Source: Paenibacillus abyssi (GTDB lineage: Bacteria > Bacillota > Bacilli > Paenibacillales > Paenibacillaceae). From it: a stretch of DNA of 64,000 bases. The translations under genes and the position numbers were made by a program. The notes below the pieces were generated by a model, which had not been told where the DNA came from, did no database searches, and saw only the letters and a program-made list of their open reading frames with translations. The stretch is taken from positions 186,001 to 250,000 of the forward strand of contig NZ_BMGR01000009.1 in NCBI RefSeq assembly GCF_014640295.1, written 5' to 3'. Shown in pieces: positions 7,396 through 18,635 of the stretch; position 1 is the stretch's first letter; the number at the start of each line of letters is the position of its first letter.

Positions 7396-10065
7396 TTATT
7401 TTAATGCTCCCGCTTCGATCTTTTTGCGCATTTCTATGCCGGCGTTTGTGAATCGAAACTGCACTTCACCATCACGGTCGGTACGCAGGATCCGGGCATC
7501 GTTTTCCTCCAAGCGCGTCAGCACCGCCGGATGGGGGTGGCCATAAAAATTATGCCTGCCGACTGAGATCAGCGCAGTCTGCGGCGACCAATACCGGAGC
7601 CACTCCTCCGTTGTCGATGAACGGCTGCCGTGATGGGCGATTTTGAGAATATCAATAGGTGGTATAGCCGCGGATGATTGATTCTCCCGGAGGCTCCGCA
7701 GCACCCACTGCTCGGCTGAAGAGCGGATATCGCCGGTCATCAGCAGCGAGTGACCGTACAGCTTAAGCAGCAGCACCAGGCTGTAATCGTTTTGATTATT
7801 CTGCATCGTGATCGGAACTGCCCCGTTCGCTGCCCCGCACTCCCCTTCCGCCGGCTGCCGCTGCGGCCACATGACCGCCATTTCGACATGCAGCTCCAGC
7901 TCCCACAACTGCTGCGCACATGCGGTATATACCGGAATCTGCAAACGGATCGCCGTCTGAAACAGCTCTTTTACTTCATCCGACGGTTTCATCGTCCCGT
8001 TCCATAAAATACGCTTGACCGGAATCGACTGCAGGACGGCCGTCAAACCGCCGACGTGGTCGGTATCCAGATGGGAGAAGACAAGCAGGTCGATTTGCTG
8101 CACCCCCCGCTTCATTAACAGAGGAACGACAACTTTGCGCCCGATCTCGAACGGATCCTTACGCGATTTCCATTCCTCGCCGGGCTTGCGGAATTGTAGC
8201 GTTCCGCCGCCATCAATAAGTATGTGCCTGCCTGCCGCTGTCCGAACATGAAAGGCATCCCCTTGACCGACATCCAGCATATGCACCCTGATGCTTGAAT
8301 CAAAACGGTCGGGGCGGTATCCATAAATCAGCAAACCCGCACATAGGACCGACAGCAGAAGAGGGATTGCGGTTTTCTGCCGAAGTTTTCCGGCTCTATC
8401 GGAAGGCCAAGGCAAAGCCGATCCCGTTGAAAGCGGTTTTGTCTGTGCTTCCTCCTGTCCATATAAGGGGACGGTGGCGTCATGCTCGGGAGAATGGCTG
8501 CTTTCCTTCATTTTATTGCGCTGTGCATAAATGTTGATCGCCCGGAAACCGGCCAATAACACAGCATACCAGCTTACGATCCACCATATTGGCGGCGACG
8601 GCCAGATCATCCGCAGCTGATCGTACATGTTCATCGTTTCGATAATGCTAAAGGTTAGCTCATTCAATAATTTGACAACATAGGAAAGCCACTGCGCCAG
8701 CGGCATCCATATCGTCGAAAGAACAAGCGATGCTGTGCCGAGCGGAAGCACGACAGAGCTAAGTATAGGGACAATCAACATATTGGCCGGCAAGGACAGT
8801 AAATTAAACTGATTAAAATAATAGATCGTTAGCGGAAAAGAAACGACCTGTGCTACGAAGGATACGGCAAGGATGTCCATGGCTATTTTTCCGCGGCGCC
8901 ACGAAGGCAATATTTTGCGGATGGGCGTAACACCGACGATTAAGCCTGCCGTAACAAGACAAGACAGCTGAAAGCTGACATTTTCGAGCATATAAGGCTC
9001 CGCAATCAACATCATCAGCGCTGCGGCGGCGAGCAGATGCAGACCATCCTTCAGCTGCCTGTGCTTGGCCGCAAAAAGTCCGATCATCGCCATAATTCCG
9101 GCACGGATTACGGACGGAGCCGCACCGAAGAGCAATATATAAAATGGAACAGCAAAGATAAGCACGTTCATAATGGATTCTCTGCTCATGCGAGTCAATC
9201 GCAGTATGCTGTGCAGACAATAAAGAAAGACGGCCACATGCAAGCCCGAAATGGCTAAAATATGGGTCAGTCCCAGTCCGGAAAATTGCCGGTACTGGAC
9301 GGGGTCAATGTCCTCGAGAATGCCGAGGACAAGCCCCTTCATGAACCCGGCGTGCTGCTCCGGGTACAGTGCATCCATGCGGGCGCCAAGCGTCAGCCGG
9401 ATTGCGTCGACACGGCCCAGCAGTGCCGCGGCGGTCCACCGCGGCCCCGGCTCTGTGGCGAGCGCCGCGGCGCCGTCGACTTTGAACAGCCAGTGAATGC
9501 GCTGGCTGTGCAGGTATCGGCGGTAATCGAAGCCGCCGAAGTTTGTGGCGCTAGCCGGCAGCGTCAGCTCGCCGGCTGCGCTGATCCGGTCGCCGCGCTT
9601 CCAGCCCGCGGCGACCGCCTGGTCCGGCTGCAACGCAAGCCGGACCTGCACCATAAGGCGCTCGCTAAGCTTGCGAGGCGCCTCTTCGCCCTGGACGCGG
9701 ACGGTGTCGGCCGTCACGCGCAATTGAGCGCGGTCACCGTCAACCGTGACCGCGGATATGATCGTTCCCGTCACCTGCACAGCATACGCAGATGACGGGA
9801 ACGCCGCCTCGGCGGCGGCCTGCAGCTCCGGGTGCGCGGTGATGTTGCGGGCATCCGCCCATCCGCGCTGCCCTGCGGCCAGGCCGTACGCCATAATACA
9901 TGCGGCTGCCAGCGGCCATGACGCAAGCCGCAGCAGCCCAAGCGCCAGCGCGGCGATGAACAGCCCCGCGCCCGCCAGCACGACCGCGCGGCTATCCAGC
10001 GAAGCCGCAGCCGCGCTGCCTCCAATCCAACATATAGTAAACCAGATCAATGGCCGGCGAATCAT
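7396..10065 (-). CDS. comEC: ComEC, competence DNA-uptake channel protein
   Basis: Polytopic membrane protein that moves single-stranded DNA across the membrane during natural transformation. About 889 residues, a usual length. Seen: N-terminal hydrophobic helices and a soluble OB-like DUF4131 region, then the Competence domain with many helices (GLGLTHILAISGLHVAVFLY is the typical signature). The C-terminal metallo-beta-lactamase domain has HMLDVGQGDAFHV, LIDGGG, FSHLDTDHVGG and KIAHHGSRSSTTEEW, so the metal ligands are intact. The start at 10065 has AGGGGAG 6-7 bases upstream; 10086 has no ribosome binding site. ComEB precedes it after 478 bases, so it may have its own promoter. The 5' 600 bases are noticeably GC-richer than the rest. 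Confidence 0.96.
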   Translation of the reverse strand: MIRRPLIWFTICWIGGSAAAASLDSRAVVLAGAGLFIAALALGLLRLASWPLAAACIMAYGLAAGQRGWADARNITAHPELQAAAEAAFPSSAYAVQVTGTIISAVTVDGDRAQLRVTADTVRVQGEEAPRKLSERLMVQVRLALQPDQAVAAGWKRGDRISAAGELTLPASATNFGGFDYRRYLHSQRIHWLFKVDGAAALATEPGPRWTAAALLGRVDAIRLTLGARMDALYPEQHAGFMKGLVLGILEDIDPVQYRQFSGLGLTHILAISGLHVAVFLYCLHSILRLTRMSRESIMNVLIFAVPFYILLFGAAPSVIRAGIMAMIGLFAAKHRQLKDGLHLLAAAALMMLIAEPYMLENVSFQLSCLVTAGLIVGVTPIRKILPSWRRGKIAMDILAVSFVAQVVSFPLTIYYFNQFNLLSLPANMLIVPILSSVVLPLGTASLVLSTIWMPLAQWLSYVVKLLNELTFSIIETMNMYDQLRMIWPSPPIWWIVSWYAVLLAGFRAINIYAQRNKMKESSHSPEHDATVPLYGQEEAQTKPLSTGSALPWPSDRAGKLRQKTAIPLLLSVLCAGLLIYGYRPDRFDSSIRVHMLDVGQGDAFHVRTAAGRHILIDGGGTLQFRKPGEEWKSRKDPFEIGRKVVVPLLMKRGVQQIDLLVFSHLDTDHVGGLTAVLQSIPVKRILWNGTMKPSDEVKELFQTAIRLQIPVYTACAQQLWELELHVEMAVMWPQRQPAEGECGAANGAVPITMQNNQNDYSLVLLLKLYGHSLLMTGDIRSSAEQWVLRSLRENQSSAAIPPIDILKIAHHGSRSSTTEEWLRYWSPQTALISVGRHNFYGHPHPAVLTRLEENDARILRTDRDGEVQFRFTNAGIEMRKKIEAGALK

Positions 10066-10186
10066 TTCCACTCCCCTTATATACAAATTACTCCAAATAA
10101 CTGGAAAGCAGCAGCAACGGGGTTACGCGCTCAGCTCCCAGCGCGCGGTGTTGCGTTGCATGACGCCCGACTACATGCGACGATGA

Positions 10187-10252
10187 TCAGATTCCCATCA
10201 CAAAGTGGCAGTCTGGACACCGGCATTCATGCCCGTTAACGATGTTTCTCAT
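10187..10252 (-). other. Tiny open frame (21 codons) with a Cys-x-Cys-x2-Cys cluster in the comEB-comEC gap
   Basis: The gap 10066-10543 holds no ordinary gene. The only thing of note is a 21-codon frame encoding MRNIVNGHECRCPDCHFVMG plus Ile, whose CRCPDCH looks like half a zinc ribbon. There is no good ribosome binding site, so it may be chance or the relic of a zinc-ribbon gene. Confidence 0.2.
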
Positions 10253-10330
10253 CACTCATGCAGCAAATCCGATAAACAAGCACATTAGCGATGAATTTCA
10301 TCATTACCGGCACTGTTTCAGGTAAACTTG

Positions 10331-10380
10331 CCGAAAAAAAGAACCTCTTTTCGTATCTCAGATACGAAAAGAGGTTCTTC
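10331..10380 (-). terminator. Strong terminator downstream of comEB
   Basis: 20-bp perfect inverted repeat (10339-10358 with 10360-10379) around a single base, followed on the minus strand by TTTTTTT. The arms contain AAGAACCTCTTTTCG. It lies 165 bases after the comEB stop and probably separates comEB from comEC. Confidence 0.88.
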
Positions 10381-10543
10381 CTCTCTCAATAACTAACTAA
10401 AGCCGATTAAATTCAGGCCGTCCTGTCACTGCCAATCGCAAATTAATCCAGCTTCACCCAGCTAACATCAATCAATCGCTGCCGCTCAGGTTTGTCCGAT
10501 CCTGTGCACACTTTGCTTATCCCTCTTTCGAGAGCCATAAAAT

Positions 10544-11065
10544 CTACGAGATCACATTCATCAGCGTTTGCTCCGGCGGCTGATAGCCGCTTAAGCAGCG
10601 GAACAGAAGCCCTTTGTGCTGCATCAGCTGCTGCACCTTCTCGCTGTCCTTCGGATAGCCGCGATGATATACGATCTCCTTCACACCGCTGTTGGCGAGC
10701 ATATTCGCACATGTCCAGCAGGGCTGATCCGTCACATAAACGGTAGATCCCTCACGGTCGATCCGGTCTGTGAAGAGCAGCAAATTCTGCTCTGCGTGAA
10801 TGGTTCGGATACAGCGCTGCTTCTTCACCATTTCTTCCTGGCCTTCGGTTTGCTTCAGCTCGTATTCCTCAACGATCATGCAGCCCGCTTCCGAGCAATC
10901 CGGAACGCCCATCGGAGCGCCGTTGTATGCCGTGCCAAGCAGCTTCTTGCCTTGAACGAGCACTGATCCCACATGTCTTCTCGAGCATTGTGAGCGCGTG
11001 GATACCATATAAGCGATATCCATAAAATACGTATCCCAGTCCTTGCGTAAACCTTCCTGATTCAC
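10544..11065 (-). CDS. comEB: ComEB, dCMP deaminase family protein
   Basis: Zinc-dependent deoxycytidylate deaminase (dCMP to dUMP), encoded within the late competence locus in Firmicutes. It is 173 residues. The catalytic motif His90-Ala-Glu92 (IHAEQN) and the zinc ligands Cys116-x2-Cys119 (PCWTC) are intact. It begins at a GTG preceded by an AAGG-type ribosome binding site. In B. subtilis comEB is dispensable for transformation, so a nucleotide-salvage role is likely. The neighbours comEA and comEC support the name; here a sulfhydrylase gene interrupts comEA and comEB. Confidence 0.95.
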   Translation of the reverse strand: MNQEGLRKDWDTYFMDIAYMVSTRSQCSRRHVGSVLVQGKKLLGTAYNGAPMGVPDCSEAGCMIVEEYELKQTEGQEEMVKKQRCIRTIHAEQNLLLFTDRIDREGSTVYVTDQPCWTCANMLANSGVKEIVYHRGYPKDSEKVQQLMQHKGLLFRCLSGYQPPEQTLMNVIS

Positions 11066-11108
11066 TCTACCTTATCCTTTCTTCTCTTAACCTATACCGC
11101 TTGTCCGT

Positions 11109-12428
<1,320 letters not shown>

Positions 12429-12478
12429 TTAGAATGACTCTGAAACAACCTTCTAAAGCTCCCTCTATTGTCGCACAC

Positions 12479-13090
12479 TCACCGTCTGACGACAACGCTT
12501 TCTTTCATTTTTTCCAGTATCTTGGGCCCTATCCCTTTCACTCTCATAAGGTCTTCCACGGAATGAAAGGGGCCGTTTTTGCTCCGGTCATCAACAATCG
12601 CTTGGGCCTTTGCCATTCCAATCCCGGGAAGTGTGTCAAGCTGATCTGTCGTTGCCGTATTCAGGTCGATTTTACCATCATCCGCTGCTCCGGAAGCGTC
12701 GTTCTTGCCGCCTGGCTGGCCGCTTTCCGGAAAGCTGACTGCTCCATTTCCATAGCTGTCCAATGTCTCTCCCGGAACCGGTTCATTTCCGGAGCGCTCC
12801 AATCCGGCGCTGTTGCCGGATGCTGCCGGCTCTGCAGTAGTCTGCCGATTGCGTTCCGAGCTGCTTTTCGGCTGATTCTGCGATGAAACCTCCATGTCAG
12901 CTTCCATGACCGCTTCCTCCTGTGCCAGTCTGTCCAGCGTGGATGCCAGCTCGGATTGAAGCGGAATCCAGCCGTCAGGCAACTTTTCCTTGGGCATCCA
13001 AACAGCCGTAATGAGCAAACAAGCCCCCGCTGCCAGCAGCAACCCGACGGCCAGCTTGGACGCAGGTGACAGATTATGCGCTCTCCGCAT
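12479..13090 (-). CDS. comEA: ComEA, competence DNA receptor
   Basis: Membrane-anchored double-stranded DNA receptor that feeds ComEC. 203 residues: a transmembrane helix near residues 10-30, a flexible Ser/Glu/Asn-rich linker, and a C-terminal helix-hairpin-helix pair. The pair reads IDLNTATTDQLDTLPGIGMA and VEDLMRVKGIGPKILEKM, with both Gly-Ile-Gly hairpins. The ribosome binding site AAAGGAGC precedes the ATG. It is divergent from comER, as in B. subtilis, and the shared 121-bp spacer should hold both promoters. The linker is longer than needed for the minimal HhH domain but within family range. Confidence 0.94.
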   Translation of the reverse strand: MRRAHNLSPASKLAVGLLLAAGACLLITAVWMPKEKLPDGWIPLQSELASTLDRLAQEEAVMEADMEVSSQNQPKSSSERNRQTTAEPAASGNSAGLERSGNEPVPGETLDSYGNGAVSFPESGQPGGKNDASGAADDGKIDLNTATTDQLDTLPGIGMAKAQAIVDDRSKNGPFHSVEDLMRVKGIGPKILEKMKESVVVRR

Positions 13091-13211
13091 TGATTCATGC
13101 TCCTTTCAAATTCAATGAAAATAGTTGCAATTCATGGTCATGTAGGCCATGCCCAATAACATAGTGTAGTAAGAGCAGCGCACGATCTCATGAACGTAAG
13201 GAGGGATTCAG

Positions 13212-14051
13212 ATGAAAGTCGGATTTATTGGGACCGGAAATATGGGCAGCTTATTAATCGAATCATTTATTCGTTCAGGAGCTCTGCTTCCCGAGCAAAT
13301 AACAGCCAGCAACCGCACAAGCGCGAAAGCGGCACGGCTCGCCACCCTTCATCCCGGCCTGCAGGCCGTTCCTTCCAACGTTGAGGCGGCGCACGGCAAA
13401 GATCTGGTGTTTCTGTGTATCAAACCGTTAGAGTTCAAAACCGTCATAGACGAAATAAAGGCCAGCATGCAGCCGGAACAAATGATCATCTCGATCACAA
13501 GTCCAGTGCTTCTGGCCCGATTAGAGGAATGGCTGCCCTGCAAGGTAGCCAAGGTTATCCCCAGTATTACGAATTATGTGTTAAGCGGAGCTTCATTATG
13601 TATCTATGGAAGCCGTATCGAAGCTGAAGATCAGAACAAGCTGGAGACCCTGCTTGGACAAATCAGCAAGCCGCTAAGAATAGAAGAGCAGTATACGCGG
13701 GTCGTATCCGACCTGTCCAGCTGCGGCCCCGCTTTTTTTGCTTTCCTGGTGCAAAAGTTTGTCGATGCCGCCGTTGAGGAGACGGGGATCGACCATCAAG
13801 AAGCCACTGCCCTTGCCAGCAGCATGCTCCTTGGGACCGGACGGCTGCTCACTGAAGGCGGCCTCAGTCCCAAGGAGCTTCAATCGCTCGTCTCCGTGCC
13901 CGGCGGCATTACTGCTGAGGCGCTGCGGCTGCTGGATTGCGAGCTGAACGATGTCTTCAATCGTTTAATTCGTACGACACATGCGAAGTTTCATGAAGAC
14001 GTTGCAAAAGTTAGTGCCGCATTTTACGAAGAAAACATGAACGGCTCCTGA
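13212..14051 (+). CDS. comER: ComER, pyrroline-5-carboxylate reductase-like late competence protein
   Basis: NAD(P)-binding protein of the ProC family, 279 residues. The Rossmann motif GFIGTGNMG lies at residues 4-12, and the C-terminal ProC signature is seen in DLSSCGPAFFAFLVQ, the Leu-Gly-Thr-Gly stretch and VSVPGGITAEAL. In B. subtilis the gene opposite comEA is comER; whether it reduces pyrroline-5-carboxylate in vivo is unclear. AAGGAGGG lies upstream of the ATG. Its stop codon abuts the leuS stop with no gap and no visible terminator, so convergent transcripts must overlap. Confidence 0.9.
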   Translation: MKVGFIGTGNMGSLLIESFIRSGALLPEQITASNRTSAKAARLATLHPGLQAVPSNVEAAHGKDLVFLCIKPLEFKTVIDEIKASMQPEQMIISITSPVLLARLEEWLPCKVAKVIPSITNYVLSGASLCIYGSRIEAEDQNKLETLLGQISKPLRIEEQYTRVVSDLSSCGPAFFAFLVQKFVDAAVEETGIDHQEATALASSMLLGTGRLLTEGGLSPKELQSLVSVPGGITAEALRLLDCELNDVFNRLIRTTHAKFHEDVAKVSAAFYEENMNGS

Positions 14052-16487
14052 TCAACCGACAACGATATTTACGAGCTTGCCCTTAACGGCGATCACTTTG
14101 CGCACTGTTTTGCCGGTGATCGCTTCTTTTACTTTGTCCAGCTCTTTCGCGATTCGCTCCATCTCCGCAGGTTCCAGATCCGCTGCGATCGCTGCGCGGT
14201 CGACGATTTTGCCGTTGACCTGAACGACGATCTCCACCTCTTGGTCAATGGTCCAGGCTTCCTCATACTGAGGCCACTCTACATAGCTAATCGATTCGTT
14301 ATGGCCCATCTTTTGCCACAGCTCTTCCGTTATATGCGGCGCCAAAGGCGAGAGCATCTGCAGGAAATGCTTCATCGCTTCGCGCGGCAGCACCTCGGCT
14401 TTATAGCCCTCATTGACAAAGATCATCAATTGGCTGATCGCTGTATTGAAACGGAGATTTTCAAAATCGTCCGTCACCTTTTTGATTGTGCGGTGCCAGG
14501 TCCGTTTGAACGCTTCCGTGCCTTCTTCATCCGATATTTTGCTGTTCAATGCGCCATCCTCAGTGACAAACAGCCGCCATACACGGCTCAAGAAACGGAA
14601 GGTTCCTTCCACGCCATTCGTGTTCCATGGCTTTGTCGCTTCCAGAGGCCCCATGAACATTTCGTACATGCGCAGCGTATCCGCTCCGTATTCATTCACA
14701 ATATCGTCCGGATTAATAACGTTTCCGCGAGATTTACTCATCTTCTCGTTGTTTGTACCGAGAATCATGCCTTGGTTAACGAGTTTATGGAACGGTTCCT
14801 TGGTCGATACGACCCCAAGATCGTACAATACTTTATGCCAGAAACGCGCATACAACAAGTGAAGCACCGCATGCTCAGCGCCCCCGATATACAGATCGAC
14901 AGGCAGCCATTGCTCCTGCTTCTCCTTCGAGCAGATTTCTTCGTCATTGTGCGGATCGATAAACCGCAGGTAATACCAGCAGCTTCCCGCCCATTGCGGC
15001 ATCGTATTCGTCTCGCGGCGAGCTTTCATGCCGGTCTCCGGATCGATTGTTTCCACCCAATCCGTTACGACAGCCAGCGGAGATTCGCCTGTTCCCGAAG
15101 GTGTAATCTGGTCTACATCCGGCAGCAGCAGCGGCAGCTCGGATTCAGGCACCGGCTTCATCGTGCCATCTTCAAGATGCAGAATCGGGATCGGTTCGCC
15201 CCAATAACGCTGGCGGCTGAACAGCCAGTCACGCAGACGATACGTTACTTTGCCTTGGCCCTTGCCTTGCGCTTCCAGCCATCCGATCATGGAAGCAATC
15301 GCAGCTTCGTTGTTCAATCCGTCGAGCAAGCCGGAATTCACATGCGGACCATCGCCGGAGAACGCTTCTTTTGTCACGTCGCCGCCCTGTACGACCTCAA
15401 TGATCGGCAGGTCGAATTGCTTTGCGAATTCCCAGTCGCGCTGATCATGCCCAGGTACCGCCATAATTGCGCCTGTACCATAGCCGGCCAGTACATAGTC
15501 GGCAATCCAGATCGGCACTTTAGCTCCATTTACCGGATTGACCGCATAAGCGCCTGTAAAAACGCCCGTTTTATCTTTAGCTAAGTCCGTACGCTCCAAA
15601 TCGCTCTTGCGCGCAGCCTTCTCTTGATACGCCTCAACAGCTGAACGCTGGGCCTCTGCCGTAATTTGGGCAACCAGTTCATGCTCCGGAGCGAGTACGC
15701 AATAGGTCGCGCCGAACAATGTATCCGGGCGGGTCGTGAAAACAACGAGCGTTGCATCATGGCCATCAATGGCGAAGGTAACCTCTGCCCCTTTGGATTT
15801 GCCGATCCAGTTCCGCTGCATGTCCTTGATGCTCTCGGTCCAGTCCAGCTCCTCCAAATCCTCCAGCAGCCGCTCCGCATATTCGGTTATTTTCAGCACC
15901 CATTGGCGCATCGGCTTCCGGATGACCGGATGATTTCCCCGTTCGCTAAGGCCGTCTATGACCTCTTCGTTCGCCAGTACGGTACCGAGCGCAGGACACC
16001 AGTTGACCGGAACCTCTGCCACGTATGCAAGCCCGCGATTATACAACTGAATGAAAATCCACTGTGTCCATTTGTAGTAATTCGGATCCGTTGTGCTGAA
16101 TTCACGGTCCCAATCGTAGGAGAATCCTAAAGACTTAATCTGACGGCGGAAATTGTCAATATTTTTAAACGTGATGTCGCGCGGATGCTGTCCTGTATCC
16201 AGAGCATGCTGCTCAGCAGGCAGGCCGAATGCATCCCATCCCATCGGATGCAGCACGTTGTATCCGCGCATTCTTTTGTAACGGGACACGATATCCGTAG
16301 CCGTGTAGCCTTCCGGATGACCTACATGCAGGCCCGCACCGGAAGGATAAGGAAACATATCCAGCGCATAAAACTTCGGCTTTTCCGGATTCTCGGTCGT
16401 TTTGAAGGTTTTATGCTCATCCCAATACCGCTGCCATTTCGGCTCAATAGCGAGCGGGTTATAGCTTTGTTGTTGTTCCTGACTCAT
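14052..16487 (-). CDS. leuS: Leucyl-tRNA synthetase
   Basis: Class Ia aminoacyl-tRNA synthetase that charges tRNA-Leu. 811 residues, the normal bacterial size. The HIGH motif is HVGH at residues 54-57 ([17 protein letters not shown]). The editing domain has [23 protein letters not shown], and the catalytic lysine motif is KMSKSRGN. Family-typical C-terminal blocks end VNGKIVDR and [20 protein letters not shown] lies 10 bases before the start. It is preceded by a T-box leader and a consensus sigma-A promoter, so it is controlled by uncharged tRNA-Leu. Its place between comER and yqeM differs from B. subtilis. Confidence 0.98.
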   Translation of the reverse strand: MSQEQQQSYNPLAIEPKWQRYWDEHKTFKTTENPEKPKFYALDMFPYPSGAGLHVGHPEGYTATDIVSRYKRMRGYNVLHPMGWDAFGLPAEQHALDTGQHPRDITFKNIDNFRRQIKSLGFSYDWDREFSTTDPNYYKWTQWIFIQLYNRGLAYVAEVPVNWCPALGTVLANEEVIDGLSERGNHPVIRKPMRQWVLKITEYAERLLEDLEELDWTESIKDMQRNWIGKSKGAEVTFAIDGHDATLVVFTTRPDTLFGATYCVLAPEHELVAQITAEAQRSAVEAYQEKAARKSDLERTDLAKDKTGVFTGAYAVNPVNGAKVPIWIADYVLAGYGTGAIMAVPGHDQRDWEFAKQFDLPIIEVVQGGDVTKEAFSGDGPHVNSGLLDGLNNEAAIASMIGWLEAQGKGQGKVTYRLRDWLFSRQRYWGEPIPILHLEDGTMKPVPESELPLLLPDVDQITPSGTGESPLAVVTDWVETIDPETGMKARRETNTMPQWAGSCWYYLRFIDPHNDEEICSKEKQEQWLPVDLYIGGAEHAVLHLLYARFWHKVLYDLGVVSTKEPFHKLVNQGMILGTNNEKMSKSRGNVINPDDIVNEYGADTLRMYEMFMGPLEATKPWNTNGVEGTFRFLSRVWRLFVTEDGALNSKISDEEGTEAFKRTWHRTIKKVTDDFENLRFNTAISQLMIFVNEGYKAEVLPREAMKHFLQMLSPLAPHITEELWQKMGHNESISYVEWPQYEEAWTIDQEVEIVVQVNGKIVDRAAIAADLEPAEMERIAKELDKVKEAITGKTVRKVIAVKGKLVNIVVG

Positions 16488-16561
16488 GAAATAGAAGCCC
16501 CCTTATTGGTTATCCGTTAGATCAAGCAGTAACGGCTGACGTATAACGTCAAAGAATTTCA

Positions 16562-16846
16562 ATAAAAAAACCTCTCATCCATAGCGCAACGGCTAGGGAC
16601 GAGAGGTTTATTCCCGTGGTACCACCCTAGTTAGCAACGGGCATGCTTTGCCCTTTGCTCACTCATTTCCCTTATCGCGGGATGTACGGCATGCTTCTTC
16701 AACACCGGTCAGGGCTTGACTTACACATGCGGCTCCGAGGCGAGTTCATCTGCTGTACCGGTTCGGCTTGCACCATCCGCCGACTCTCTGCTTCCGGACA
16801 TCAAATTACTGCTCCTCATCTGCGCCTTCAATTGATAAAAATGGTT
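16562..16846 (-). promoter_or_regulatory. T-box leader (tRNA-Leu-sensing riboswitch) of leuS
   Basis: On the minus strand the T-box core AGGGTGGTACCACG is at 16628-16615. It is followed by a competing terminator with AACCTCTC/GAGAGGTT arms (16608-16601 with 16576-16569) and a T-tract. Upstream is a Stem I-like segment with GAGAGTCGGCGGATGGTG and a likely specifier loop GAACTCGCC; the codon CTC (16744-16742) is Leu. The layout is classical. The exact stem I boundaries were not folded. Confidence 0.93.
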
Positions 16847-16852
16847 ATTTAG

Positions 16853-16881
16853 ATTATAAATAAGCGGTTTTCACGTGTCAA
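16853..16881 (-). promoter_or_regulatory. Consensus sigma-A promoter of the leuS T-box transcript
   Basis: Perfect TTGACA (16881-16876), 17-base spacer, perfect TATAAT (16858-16853) on the minus strand. It lies directly upstream of the T-box leader. Confidence 0.88.
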
Positions 16882-16910
16882 GCCTTGAAATCAGAGTAGA
16901 AATCAACCGA

Positions 16911-17684
16911 TTACTTCCTAGCCGCAAAAAACAATCGCTCTGACGATTCGTCCGGCGGCTGCAGCTGAAAGTCGGCAAATGACTCTACGGTCGTAAAACC
17001 GGCCCGCGATAATGCGCCCTGAATCCAGGCCGGATCGTAGGCCCGCTGAATATGAACTTCCTCAAATCTGGTGAATGCCGAATCCTTCGTCTGTGCGTCC
17101 TTCGCAAAAATCGTTAAGTGATGCTCGATTTCCACCCGCTCCGCATCCAAATCGCAGGTCCAGATATAAGCGATATCCCGTTCATCCAAAATGAATGGCT
17201 GCTCCTGGGCGTAACGGTGAAGCTGGCTGGGAGGATGAACGTCAAAAAGAAACACGCCGCCTTGCTTCAAGCCGCGAAACGTCGCCTGAAACATCGCCTC
17301 CACATCCGATTGCTCCGTTAAGTAGTTGATACAATCACAGAACGATATGACGGTATCGACAGGCTCAGGCAATTCCCAATCCCGCATATCCTGCTGCAGC
17401 CAACGGATCGAACCGCTGTTCGAACGGATGGCCTGCTGCGGCGATTCATCCCATTTGCTGCGGGCGACTGTAAGCATATCGGATGATAAATCGATACCGA
17501 AAACCGTAAACCCGGATTTGGCAAGCGGGATGGACAGGCTCCCGGTTCCGCATCCCAGATCGACCACCGACTCCGGAAGCCCGTAACGCTCCCAGCATTG
17601 ACGGGCAAAGCCAAGCCACTGCGGATAAGGCATATCTTCCATTAATCTGTCGTATACGGTTGCAAATTGACGGTATGCTCGCAT
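16911..17684 (-). CDS. yqeM: Class I SAM-dependent methyltransferase (YqeM-like)
   Basis: 257-residue Rossmann-fold methyltransferase. SAM-binding motif I is VVDLGCGTGSLSIPLA (about residues 41-56), followed by the acidic ribose contact GIDLSSDML. WLQQDMRDWELPEPVDTVISF supplies motif II/III. The methyl acceptor is unknown. It is named from position after rsfS and upstream of the com genes, where B. subtilis has yqeM. CGGAGG precedes the ATG. It begins about 40 bases after cvfB and is probably the last gene of the yqeG-to-yqeM transcript. Confidence 0.85.
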   Translation of the reverse strand: MRAYRQFATVYDRLMEDMPYPQWLGFARQCWERYGLPESVVDLGCGTGSLSIPLAKSGFTVFGIDLSSDMLTVARSKWDESPQQAIRSNSGSIRWLQQDMRDWELPEPVDTVISFCDCINYLTEQSDVEAMFQATFRGLKQGGVFLFDVHPPSQLHRYAQEQPFILDERDIAYIWTCDLDAERVEIEHHLTIFAKDAQTKDSAFTRFEEVHIQRAYDPAWIQGALSRAGFTTVESFADFQLQPPDESSERLFFAARK

Positions 17685-17723
17685 GATTCCTCCGGTCCTT
17701 CGTATTTCCCGAACTGTTGGTTG

Positions 17724-18635
17724 TTATGCTTTTTCGTTATCGTCTTGCGGCTCTCCTTGAGCAGCCAGATGCGTCCAGCTGCCCTGCTGCGTGACCTTGC
17801 CTTCGCGCATCAGCTTGCCTAATGCCCGCTTGAATGCGGATTTGCTGATTCCGAACTTCTGCATAATCACATCTGCTGGCGTTTCGTCCGAATAAGGCAT
17901 CGCGCCTTGCGGACGCTCCTGGAGAAATGCAAGAATGCGGTCCGCGTCCTCCACCCGGCCGATTTCCTTCCGCGGCGCCATGGACAGGTTCACGCGCCCA
18001 TCCTCACGGATGAACGTTACCCGGGCCTTCACCCGTTCTCCTAGCCGCAACGGCTTCGGCCGCTCGGCGGAAGGAATCATCCCGTAGGCGCCAAATCCAA
18101 TTACGCCGCCATCAATGAGTACAAAAGAACCCATCTGTAAGGTTTTGGTAACCCAGCCTTCCACCCATTGATTACGCCATCCTTGTGGCGCAGGAAACAC
18201 AAGCGGAGCCAGATCGCCTTCGCCGACAAGTCTGGCAATCAGTCTTCCTGCCTTGTCATGCTTCATGATGACGAACACTTCATCGCCCCGCTGCGGCCGA
18301 TATTCGCGCAGCTCAGGAAGCTCGGACAGCGGAAGCAGCAGCTGCCTTCCCAATCCAATCTCCAGAAAGCAGCCCAGCCGCGGATGAATATCTGCAACGA
18401 CCAATCTTGCCATCTGGCCGAGCATAATAAGCGGCTTGCGCATTGTCGCGGCAGGACGGTCCTCCGTATCGAAGAATAAGAATACCTCTACCTCATCGCC
18501 TGGCTGCGGGCGCTCACCGATCATTTCACTGTAATGCAGCAGTACATCCTGCTCGCCGTCGCTTAGAAAGAAACCATTGGGCGGCACTTCCCTTTCCACC
18601 GTTAGCCGCTGCATTGTGCCGGCTATCATACTCAT
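17724..18635 (-). CDS. cvfB: S1-domain RNA-binding protein, CvfB family
   Basis: 303-residue protein with several S1-like OB folds and a C-terminal winged helix, the CvfB/YitL arrangement. Recognisable parts are GEQDVLLHYSEM and PGDEVEVFLFFDTEDRPAATM in the N-terminal domains, ERVKARVTFIREDGRVNLSM in the third S1 domain, and DVIMQKFGISKSAFKRALG in the winged helix. In Staphylococcus CvfB affects virulence-factor and RNA metabolism; here its role is unknown. The start overlaps the rsfS stop by 4 bases (ATGA), so it is translationally coupled in the operon. B. subtilis does not carry it at this site. Confidence 0.88.
   Translation of the reverse strand: MSMIAGTMQRLTVEREVPPNGFFLSDGEQDVLLHYSEMIGERPQPGDEVEVFLFFDTEDRPAATMRKPLIMLGQMARLVVADIHPRLGCFLEIGLGRQLLLPLSELPELREYRPQRGDEVFVIMKHDKAGRLIARLVGEGDLAPLVFPAPQGWRNQWVEGWVTKTLQMGSFVLIDGGVIGFGAYGMIPSAERPKPLRLGERVKARVTFIREDGRVNLSMAPRKEIGRVEDADRILAFLQERPQGAMPYSDETPADVIMQKFGISKSAFKRALGKLMREGKVTQQGSWTHLAAQGEPQDDNEKA

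Noticed and set aside
14241-15584. 447-codon open frame on the plus strand
   Set aside because: Lies wholly opposite leuS, no ribosome binding site, composition rich in Arg/His/Gln as expected of the antisense of a coding sequence.
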